Source: UBA1138 sp036338615
GTDB lineage: Bacteria; Gemmatimonadota; Gemmatimonadetes; Longimicrobiales; Gaopeijiaceae
DNA length: 5,153 nt
Direction of reading: 5' to 3'
NCBI GenBank assembly: GCA_036338615.1
Contig: JAYZBT010000412.1
Span: 1 to 5,153 of the forward strand
Positions 1 through 4,986 of this stretch are shown piece by piece (the stretch's first letter is position 1; every line of letters begins with the position of its first letter). The translations under genes and the position numbers were made by a program. Below the pieces are notes generated by a model. That model searched no databases, was not told where the DNA came from, and saw only the letters and a list, made by a program, of their open reading frames with translations.

Positions 1-516
1 GGCCTGGTTCATGTCGTAGATCATCGTCACGGACTCGACCGGATCGCCCTCGGGGGGCGTGAAGGTCGAATTCCCGACCGCTTGCAAGAGTCCCGAGGAT
101 TCGTCGAACAGAATCGAGGTGTCGGCGGCGATCATGAGCCCTTCCCGGGCGACGGTCGCGTCCTCCTCAGCCGGCGCAATCAACAGGAGGACGCGATCCT
201 CGGCCTCGAAGGTGGCCGAGCCTGCGTCGTATTCCGTCAGCGTGAAGCCCGGCATGCTCAGCAACACAGCCGTGACCGAGTCTCCGCCGGCGCTCGATGT
301 CCCACGGCGACCCTCGAGCGCCGCTGCCTGCGCCAATGAGTCCTGCGTGAAGAGAATGCTGTCGAAGCCGGGCGGACGCCCCAGCCGTTGCAGCCGCTCC
401 ATGATACGGATCTGCGTCGAGTCGACCTGCTCCTGCGCGGCTACCGGCCCGAAGGTTGCGGCAAGCGCGAGCCCGGCCCACAAGATCCCTTTGCGTGTCA
501 CCACCCGTCCGCTCAC
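1..516 (-). CDS. lptD: Probable LptD/OstA-like LPS-assembly outer-membrane protein, N-terminal part (gene runs off the left edge)
   Basis: Translation of the minus strand from 516 gives 172 uninterrupted codons to the window edge, so the 3' end is missing. A GTG start at 516 overlaps the tatC stop as GTGA; other in-frame GTGs lie at 504 and 501. Residues 1-27 look like a Sec signal peptide: basic R4/R8/K9, a hydrophobic stretch 11-24, and a V-A-A cleavage site before QEQ. The mature part has a segment SATFEAEDRVLLL (100-112), then EGLMIAADTSILFDESSG (125-142) and GNSTFTPPEGDPVESV (148-163) followed by a MIYDMNQ-type strand. This alternating pattern of 'intermediate is stored / gap in film / YD' strands resembles the OstA-type periplasmic domain that precedes the LptD beta-barrel. 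LptD places lipopolysaccharide in the outer leaflet together with LptE. The barrel lies outside the window, so the LptD call rests on the N-terminal domain only; a LptA-like or other OstA-family protein is possible. Confidence 0.62.
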   Translation of the reverse strand, partial: MSGRVVTRKGILWAGLALAATFGPVAAQEQVDSTQIRIMERLQRLGRPPGFDSILFTQDSLAQAAALEGRRGTSSAGGDSVTAVLLSMPGFTLTEYDAGSATFEAEDRVLLLIAPAEEDATVAREGLMIAADTSILFDESSGLLQAVGNSTFTPPEGDPVESVTMIYDMNQA

Positions 517-1337
517 TGTTTCTCTACGGTTCCCGGTGGGGGCGTCGGGTCGGGCTCGATCTCTTCGTCGAACAGTTCATTCTCGCGCGCCGCTTTCCCG
601 CGGTAGATCATCACCGAGAGGCCGATGCCGAGCTCGTAGAGAAACACGAGCGGGATCATCATCATGATGGTCAGGACGATGATGTCACCGGGCGTGATGA
701 AGCTCGCGACGATGGTGATGATGACGATGGCGTGCCGACGTTTGTCGCGCAGGAAGTCGGGCGTCACCAGCCCCATCATGCTGAGCACCATGATCACGAT
801 CGGCAGCTCGAAGACGAAGCCGAAGCCGAGCAGAAGCTTCACGATGAAGCCCAGCGTGGCATTGATCTCCAGGTTGGCTTGCAGCGCCTGTGTCTGGAAC
901 TGCTGGAAGAACTCGAGCGTGACGGGAAGCGCCGCGAAGTACGCGAGCGCCATGCCCCCGATGAACAGCAGCATGCCGCCGTACAGCGCCGGCACGATCA
1001 TGCGTTTTTCCCTCTTCTCCAGCGCGGGCGAGAGAAACGACCACGTGTGATACGCGATGATCGGGAACGCCATGATAAGTCCAGCATAGATCGCCAACTT
1101 CAGCGTCACGAAGAATGCATCCGAAGGCGAGAGGTACTGCAGCCTCAAATCCGGATCGTTCGCGGCCGCACGGACCGGCGCGATCAAGAGATCGAGCACG
1201 TTGAAGTAGTAGACCAGCCCGAAGCCGATCACCGCACCGATGGTGACGGACAGGACGGACCAGAGAATACGCCACCTGAGCTCCTCGAGGTGATCGAGGA
1301 ACGGCATCTCTCCACGCAGGTTCCGGGGACCGGCCAT
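513..1337 (-). CDS. tatC: Sec-independent (twin-arginine) protein translocase subunit TatC
   Basis: TatC is the polytopic inner-membrane receptor for twin-arginine signal peptides; with TatA/TatB it exports folded proteins. The 274-residue product is slightly longer than typical (about 250). The N-terminal cytoplasmic motif is MPFLDHLEELRWRI (11-24), where E19 and R21 match E. coli E15 and R17. The family signature HTWSFLSPALEKREKR (97-112) is present, with E110 matching E. coli E103. FELP (176-179) supplies the membrane glutamate E177 matching E170. The motif SFITPGD (212-218) precedes the last membrane segments, and LYELG carries E235. Six hydrophobic segments can be picked out. After about residue 246 there is a polar, acidic, proline-rich cytoplasmic tail ending PDPTPPPGTVEKQ. 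ATG at 1337 is preceded by AGGA (1341-1344) only three bases away. It lies 38 bases after nrdR and overlaps the next gene by GTGA. No tatA or tatB is visible here. Confidence 0.96.
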   Translation of the reverse strand: MAGPRNLRGEMPFLDHLEELRWRILWSVLSVTIGAVIGFGLVYYFNVLDLLIAPVRAAANDPDLRLQYLSPSDAFFVTLKLAIYAGLIMAFPIIAYHTWSFLSPALEKREKRMIVPALYGGMLLFIGGMALAYFAALPVTLEFFQQFQTQALQANLEINATLGFIVKLLLGFGFVFELPIVIMVLSMMGLVTPDFLRDKRRHAIVIITIVASFITPGDIIVLTIMMMIPLVFLYELGIGLSVMIYRGKAARENELFDEEIEPDPTPPPGTVEKQ

Positions 1338-1375
1338 CTATCCTGAGAAAATTTCGGGGGTTGGGTGCCGTCGGC
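1338..1375. other. Short nrdR-tatC spacer
   Basis: This 38-base spacer holds the tatC Shine-Dalgarno AGGA at 1341-1344 and an A/T-rich patch (about 1347-1354). I see no terminator or promoter, so nrdR and tatC are probably cotranscribed. Confidence 0.4.
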
Positions 1376-1873
1376 TCAGAACGGGAACTCCACCTGGTTC
1401 TTGCGGAGCGCCTCACGCGCCTGAGCAGCAGTCATTTCGTCGACGAATTCCTGAAACTCACCGGCGTCTTGGAAGTTCCGGTACACCGACGCGAAGCGTA
1501 CATACGCGACCCGATCGAGCGGGCTCAGCCGCTCCATGACCAGAGCGCCGAGCTGCACGCTGGGGACCTCGACGCCGGCCTGCCTCGAGAGGCCGTCCTC
1601 GATGTCGTCGATGAGCGCTTCCATCTGCGACGCGGACACGGGTCTCTTGGCACACGCGACCCTCACGCTGTCGAGCAACTTGGAGCGGTCGAAGTCCTCC
1701 ACCGCGCCAGACCGCTTCAGCACCTGCACGGGTCGCTCTTCGATGTACTCGTACGTCGTGAAGCGCGTGTCACAAACCGTGCACTCTCTGCGCCTGCGCA
1801 CGGCGCGCCCGCCCCGGCTCGCCCGCGTATCGACGACGCGGTTCTCGGTCGCGTCGCACTGCGGGCATCTCAT
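1376..1873 (-). CDS. nrdR: Transcriptional repressor NrdR (zinc ribbon plus ATP-cone)
   Basis: NrdR senses ATP/dATP through its ATP-cone and represses ribonucleotide reductase operons by binding paired NrdR boxes. The 165-residue length is usual for the family. The N-terminal zinc ribbon has cysteines C3, C6, C31 and C34 (MRCPQC ... RRRRECTVCDTRFTTYE), including the conserved VVDTR (13-17) and basic RRRR (26-29). The ATP-cone spans about 48-138: VLKRSGAVEDFDRSKL (51-66), ACAKRPVS (73-80), and the signature DRVAYVRFASVYRNF (120-134). The ATG at 1873 is fixed by the zinc ribbon beginning at residue 2. An upstream stop in the same frame leaves no alternative start. No clear Shine-Dalgarno is visible. 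It is flanked by cpoB (76 bases upstream) and tatC (38 bases downstream). No nrd gene or recognisable NrdR-box pair is seen, so its targets lie elsewhere. The C-terminal tail 147-165 is variable in the family. Confidence 0.97.
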   Translation of the reverse strand: MRCPQCDATENRVVDTRASRGGRAVRRRRECTVCDTRFTTYEYIEERPVQVLKRSGAVEDFDRSKLLDSVRVACAKRPVSASQMEALIDDIEDGLSRQAGVEVPSVQLGALVMERLSPLDRVAYVRFASVYRNFQDAGEFQEFVDEMTAAQAREALRKNQVEFPF

Positions 1874-1949
1874 GGCAGCGACTTCATCCGTGCGGCGCGC
1901 GTCCCATCACGGGCTTGGGTCCCCGCGGTCGTGCTCGGCGCGACGGCGA

Positions 1950-2750
1950 TCACCGAATCTCGTCGAGCTTTTCCGCTGCGAGCTCTGCGACAATCGTCCC
2001 AGGGTAGGTGTTCACCACCAGCTCCAGAGTCTCCTCGGCTGCCTCCAGGTCGCCCATCGCGATCTGGACCAACCCGCTCCTGTAGCGCGCGTCGCGCACG
2101 CGGGCGTGAATGGGGAACCGTACCTGCACCTCCTGGAAAGCCGCGAGCGCTTCTTCAAAGCTCTCCTGCTGGAACAGGATGTCGGCAAGGTTGTAATGCG
2201 CGTCCGCGGCGAGGTCGTGGTTCGCGTACCTCGATACGAATTCCTCAAACGCCGCCCGCGCGGTATTCAGCGAGCCTCGATTCATTTGATCCGTCGCCGT
2301 TCGGTACAGTCCCTCCGGGTCACCGCCGCCCTGCACCAGAGCTTCTGTCGAGTCGGGCGCCACTGTCCGCGGCGGAGCACTCGCGACGGTGCGCAGATTG
2401 GCGAGCTGGTCCCGTACGCCCGCGATGGCGGTCTGGTTCTGACCGGCGAGCGCCTCGATGGTCGATAGAGCCCGAGCGATCTCACGCATCTGTCTGGTGA
2501 TTTCACCTCGGAAGTCGAACATCTGATCCGACTGCGTTCGAACGCTGTCCTGGGTCGACGACGCCTGCATCCGCAGCTGGGACAGGAGCGTGTCCTGGCG
2601 CGCCGCGAGTGCGCGGATCTCGGTCTGCAGATCGCGCAGGTCGCCCTTGGTCGCGCAGGCTCCGAGCGTGACGGTCAGCGTGACGGCGGCGGCCCGCGCA
2701 AGAACCACACGGACCGCCACGAAGCATTGCCTACCTATCATCATATACAT
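1950..2750 (-). CDS. cpoB: Cell division coordinator CpoB / Tol-Pal system protein YbgF (predicted lipoprotein)
   Basis: CpoB is a periplasmic TPR protein that links the Tol machine with peptidoglycan synthesis (PBP1B in E. coli) during division. The 266-residue product starts with a basic and hydrophobic signal (1-31) ending in a lipobox LGAC with C32, so it is probably lipidated; E. coli CpoB is soluble, so this is a difference. Residues about 36-120 form a charged and Gln-rich heptad-like region, the expected N-terminal oligomerising coiled coil. A low-complexity linker (121-142, APPRTVAPDS) follows. The C-terminal region from about 144 has three TPR-like units: GLYRTATDQMNRGSLNTARA (147-166), AHYNLADILFQQESFEEAL (184-202), and ARYRSGLVQIAMGDLEAAEE (221-240). 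Start: ATG at 2750 is chosen because GGAGG lies five bases upstream; ATGs at 2744 and 2741 are alternatives and also give a good signal peptide. That binding site is buried in a strong hairpin. It follows pal by 51 bases, the usual tol-pal order. Confidence 0.9.
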   Translation of the reverse strand: MYMMIGRQCFVAVRVVLARAAAVTLTVTLGACATKGDLRDLQTEIRALAARQDTLLSQLRMQASSTQDSVRTQSDQMFDFRGEITRQMREIARALSTIEALAGQNQTAIAGVRDQLANLRTVASAPPRTVAPDSTEALVQGGGDPEGLYRTATDQMNRGSLNTARAAFEEFVSRYANHDLAADAHYNLADILFQQESFEEALAAFQEVQVRFPIHARVRDARYRSGLVQIAMGDLEAAEETLELVVNTYPGTIVAELAAEKLDEIR

Positions 2751-2785
2751 GGACCCCTCCCCCGGTTGTCCCGGAGGAGGGGTCC
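2751..2785 (-). promoter_or_regulatory. Strong RNA hairpin covering the cpoB ribosome binding site
   Basis: Bases 2751-2760 (ggacccctcc) are perfectly inverted at 2776-2785 (ggaggggtcc). Just inside, 2762-2765 and 2771-2774 are both ccgg and pair with each other. In the minus-strand RNA the intervening bases 2775 and 2761 become U and G, a wobble pair. The result is a continuous 15-bp stem with a five-base loop (GACAA). The 3' arm GGAGGGGUCC contains the Shine-Dalgarno of cpoB and ends exactly at its AUG. There is no U-tract after the stem (AUGUAUAUGAUG follows), so a classical intrinsic terminator is unlikely. The stem begins 16 bases after the pal stop codon. The structure is read directly from the sequence; its effect on cpoB translation or RNA stability is inferred. 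Confidence 0.75.
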
Positions 2786-2801
2786 CGCAAGGGTCATGCC
2801 G

Positions 2802-3395
2802 TCAGTTGCCTGGGTTGATCGCGCCCGCGCCGGCTGTGAACACGAACTCGCCACGGCGGTTGGCCGCCCAGGAGCGCTCGTCCGAGCCCCTCCTGCTCGG
2901 GCGCTCCTCTCCGAACGAGACGATGGCGAAGCGGCTCTCGGCGAGACCGAAACCCGTCAGGGCATCGCGAACGGCAGACGCGCGCCGGTTGCCAAGCGCC
3001 ATGTTGTATTCGGTCGAGCCGCGGTCGTCCGCGTGCCCCTCGATGCGGAGCTGGACTTGCGGGCTGGCTCGTAGGATGGCGGCCTTGCGGCGAAGCAGGG
3101 CCTCTTGGTCGGCTCGGACATCGGAGATGTCGTAGTCGAAGAAGACGGCCTCTTCGAGGACAGCCCGGGCGGCAGCTACAGCGCGAGTGCGCTCGGCTTC
3201 AGCCGCACGTTCGGCGGCTATGCGCGCAGCCTCCGCACGCGCATCAGCCTCGGCTTGCGCTCGGGCAGCGTTGGCCGCGTCGATAGAGTCCTGATTGATC
3301 GGAGGAGGCGGCGGCGGGGGAGGAGGGTCACCCTTGCACGCACCAACGGCGAGTGTGGCGGCCAGAACCGCGACGGAGAAACGGCGGACGATCAT
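2802..3395 (-). CDS. pal: Peptidoglycan-associated lipoprotein Pal
   Basis: Pal anchors the outer membrane to peptidoglycan and is the partner of TolB. The 197-residue product begins with a lipoprotein signal: MIVRR, a hydrophobic core, and lipobox VGAC with C20 as the lipidated cysteine. Immediately after it comes KGD and nine consecutive prolines (24-32), then an Ala/Glu/Arg-rich helical linker (about 37-80). The OmpA-like peptidoglycan-binding domain spans about 82-187, with VFFDYD (84-89), IEGHADDRGSTEYN (118-131) and LGNRRASAVRDAL (134-146). By family comparison D123 and R138 are the diaminopimelate-contacting pair. FGEERP (161-166) and ANRRGEFVF (178-186) complete it. The product is longer than E. 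coli Pal (173 residues), and the extra length is the Pro tract plus helical linker. ATG at 3395 has GGGAG (3401-3405) five bases upstream. A 205-base gap separates it from tolB, so it probably has its own promoter as well as read-through. Confidence 0.97.
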   Translation of the reverse strand: MIVRRFSVAVLAATLAVGACKGDPPPPPPPPPINQDSIDAANAARAQAEADARAEAARIAAERAAEAERTRAVAAARAVLEEAVFFDYDISDVRADQEALLRRKAAILRASPQVQLRIEGHADDRGSTEYNMALGNRRASAVRDALTGFGLAESRFAIVSFGEERPSRRGSDERSWAANRRGEFVFTAGAGAINPGN

Positions 3396-3400
3396 CCCTG

Positions 3401-3405
3401 CTCCC
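3401..3405 (-). promoter_or_regulatory. Shine-Dalgarno of pal
   Basis: GGGAG on the minus strand, five bases (CAGGG) before ATG at 3395. It supports this start, which also gives a complete lipoprotein signal. Confidence 0.7.
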
Positions 3406-3412
3406 AGGTTGA

Positions 3413-3434
3413 ACGAAACGTATCACTTTCGTGA
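3413..3434 (-). promoter_or_regulatory. Small alternative stem-loops in the pal leader
   Basis: In the minus-strand RNA, ACGAAA (3427-3432) can pair with UUUCGU (3413-3418), a 6-bp stem with an eight-base loop. Alternatively UCAC (3431-3434) pairs with GUGA (3423-3426) around a GAAA tetraloop. The two structures overlap and exclude each other, and they lie just upstream of the pal Shine-Dalgarno. Both are short and could be chance; no function is claimed. Confidence 0.25.
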
Positions 3435-3442
3435 GAGTGCCC

Positions 3443-3454
3443 GCCCCATGGGGC
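3443..3454. repeat. 12-bp perfect palindrome with a partial second copy near the candidate promoter
   Basis: gccccatggggc is a perfect inverted repeat between pal and the candidate promoter. Its core ccccatgg recurs at 3499-3506, directly next to the candidate -10 element. Paired CCATGG-centred sites around a start point could be an operator for a dimeric regulator, but chance occurrence in GC-rich DNA is possible. Confidence 0.3.
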
Positions 3455-3506
3455 CGAGCACCGCAACGAAACTAGTGAGCTTTCTCGGTTGGGAAAGACC
3501 CCATGG

Positions 3507-3535
3507 CATATAGGCCCAAAACCGTGCTGGCGCAA
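3507..3535 (-). promoter_or_regulatory. Candidate sigma-70-type promoter for pal
   Basis: On the minus strand TTGCGC (3530-3535) is followed after exactly 17 bases by TATATG (3507-3512). The -10 matches TATAAT at four of six positions and the -35 matches TTGACA at three of six. Transcription from here would start near 3500 and give pal a leader of about 105 bases. It lies in the only gap in the block large enough for a promoter. The match is weak and the phylum's promoter consensus is uncertain to me. Confidence 0.35.
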
Positions 3536-3600
3536 CGTTCGCGGCGTACTTTCCCGTTCACTTTCGCGCCGCCCGGAACCGCGGAAATGGCAGTGGGCTT

Positions 3601-4986
3601 TCACCTTCCCGCCGGAAGCGCGGGAGACCAATCCGGTAATCCGACACGCTGACCGGACAAGAGCGGGCGGAGTCGGCCTGTCGCGACATCCACTACGAAG
3701 AGGCCGAAGCCCCACCGGCGCTCGCCGGCGAAGACCAGGTGTCGGCCGTCTGGCGCCCAACTGGGGTCTTCGTTGTTGCCCTCCCAAGTGAGCTGCTGGA
3801 GTCGTCGGCCGTCGGTCTTCATGTCCGCTACCAGGATATGGTACGTGCCGCGGCGGACCCGACCGTGAAAGGCGACCAGATTGCCGTCGGGAGACCAATC
3901 GGGGGATGTGTAGTAGCCGCGGCTGCCGTATTCATAAGGGGATAGCGTTTCGGCCTGTCCGCCCCCCGCGGGCATCACCATGATCTGCGGCGTATGGGAA
4001 CCGAAGCGGTCGGTCTGGAAGGCCATCCAGAGACCGTCCGCCGAATACGTTGGGGAGACGTCGTAGTACCCTGGCCCGCCGGAGAGATAAGACAGGCAGC
4101 AGTCCCGTTCCATGTTGTACGTGAAGACGCCGCTGCGGCCGCTTCCCAGGACGGAGAACGCCAGCGTGGCACCATCGGGACTGTACGCGGGCATCACGTA
4201 ATCACCCGGACCCCGAACTTCGGGCAACATGCGCTCCTCGCCGGTGACCAGGTCGCGCTCGTAGATGCGAGGAAGGCCGGTCGACTTGTAGGACACGTAC
4301 GCGAGCTTGGAGCCGTCCGGAGACCACGCGGGAGAAAGCGTGAGGTCGCGAAAGTTGGTCACCCGCTGGAGATTCTCGCCGTCCGCGTCGATGACCCAGA
4401 GGTCCTTGTTGAAATCGTTGTCGGGCATGGTGAAGACGATGCGGCTCGCCGCCATGCCGGGGCTGCCCGTCGCCCAGCGCACCGCCTCGTCCGAGGCACG
4501 ATGCACCGACATGCGGAAGTCGGCGGCGGCGGGGTCCGGGAGGCGGAAGCGGGCGCGCTCGACGGTCTGCCCGTACACCACGTCGTGCAGTTCCAGGATC
4601 AGGACGTATCCGTCCCCGGCGCCCTCGACCTGCCCGGTCACCAACCAGACCGCACCCAGCCGGTCCCAAAGCGTGTAGTCCACGACGTCGCCGACGAGTC
4701 CCGGTGGCAGGGAGTCAATGACGACGAAACGATCGGAGTTGCGCATATCGCGCCCCACGATCGCCTCGACCTGGGACGTGAGCCCGGCGCCGCCGAAGCG
4801 CCCGGTGAAGGGCTGGATCGCGAGAGCAGGCTGAGGATCGTTCTCGTAGACGAGGCCGAGGCTCACGCCCGGGATCGACTCCCGTTCCTGCGCGGCGGCC
4901 GCACTTCCCCCGAGTGCCAGCGCTCCCATCAGCAGCGCCACCCGGTCGGCGCTGACGACCCCAAACCCCATCTTCATGCGTCTCAC
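3601..4986 (-). CDS. tolB: TolB-type periplasmic beta-propeller protein of the Tol-Pal system
   Basis: TolB shuttles between TolA and Pal in the periplasm and controls release of Pal from peptidoglycan. From GTG at 4986 the product is 461 residues (E. coli TolB 430). This start overlaps the upstream stop as GTGA and has GAGGTGA (4991-4997) four bases before it; ATGs at 4977 and 4971 are alternatives, and extending to 5079 would run deep into the upstream gene. Residues 1-32 form a Sec signal with cleavage likely after SAAAA. The N-terminal domain spans about 40-175, including DRFVVID (85-91) and VTGQVEG (116-122). The propeller has PD40-type repeats SPAWSPDG (218-225), MPAYSPDG (265-272), SPTYSADG (311-318), SPDWSPDG (361-368), DPSWAPDG (407-414) and a closing LPDWSP (450-455). 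An adjacent Cys pair sits at 296-297. Position between a TolA/TonB domain and pal makes TolB much more likely than an unrelated PD40 protein. Confidence 0.92.
   Translation of the reverse strand: MRRMKMGFGVVSADRVALLMGALALGGSAAAAQERESIPGVSLGLVYENDPQPALAIQPFTGRFGGAGLTSQVEAIVGRDMRNSDRFVVIDSLPPGLVGDVVDYTLWDRLGAVWLVTGQVEGAGDGYVLILELHDVVYGQTVERARFRLPDPAAADFRMSVHRASDEAVRWATGSPGMAASRIVFTMPDNDFNKDLWVIDADGENLQRVTNFRDLTLSPAWSPDGSKLAYVSYKSTGLPRIYERDLVTGEERMLPEVRGPGDYVMPAYSPDGATLAFSVLGSGRSGVFTYNMERDCCLSYLSGGPGYYDVSPTYSADGLWMAFQTDRFGSHTPQIMVMPAGGGQAETLSPYEYGSRGYYTSPDWSPDGNLVAFHGRVRRGTYHILVADMKTDGRRLQQLTWEGNNEDPSWAPDGRHLVFAGERRWGFGLFVVDVATGRLRPLLSGQRVGLPDWSPALPAGR

Larger units (their letters stand above)
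3396..3600. other. 205-base intergenic region between tolB and pal
   Basis: This is the largest gap in the window and shows no coding signal of its own. The only frame through it continues antiparallel to tolB's reading frame and has no recognisable protein features. It holds the candidate promoter, the palindrome, small stem-loops, and two short direct repeats: tcactttcg at 3423-3431 and 3558-3566, and aacgaaac at 3412-3419 and 3465-3472. No convincing intrinsic terminator follows tolB. Confidence 0.6.

Noticed and set aside
167..481. Minus-strand 104-codon open frame near the left edge
   Set aside because: It lies out of frame within the lptD-like gene, whose frame has a signal peptide, a coupled start and family-like strands.
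456..1346. Plus-strand 296-codon open frame opposite tatC
   Set aside because: Its product is a charged, His/Asp/Arg-rich low-complexity string with no domain, and it is exactly antisense to an unmistakable TatC. It is a GC-rich shadow.
1874..1949. Possible promoter or extra small gene between cpoB and nrdR
   Set aside because: The 76 bases are GC-rich, with no -10-like element, no stable hairpin and no open frame with a binding site.
1361..2500. Plus-strand 379-codon open frame opposite nrdR and cpoB
   Set aside because: It spans two well-supported minus-strand genes and the gap between them; the product is Arg/Pro/Ser-rich and has no recognisable fold.
2751..2785. Intrinsic terminator after pal
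   Set aside because: The stem is strong and GC-rich, but no U-tract follows on either strand, and the cpoB start codon follows at once. A regulatory or processing role fits better, although partial termination cannot be excluded.
3480..3497. Hairpin ctttctc / gggaaag
   Set aside because: On the minus strand, which is the transcribed one, the stem is broken by an A-C mismatch and only five pairs remain; too weak to report as a feature.
3534..3563. ECF-sigma-like GAAC...CGTT arrangement on the minus strand
   Set aside because: The spacing between GAAC and CGTT is 18 bases, longer than the usual 15-17, and the flanking bases do not fit a full consensus.
3392..3898. Minus-strand open frame crossing the tolB 3' end and the tolB-pal gap
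   Set aside because: It overlaps tolB in another frame, is Arg/Pro/Ser-rich, and has no signal, domain or binding site. It runs through the putative pal regulatory region.
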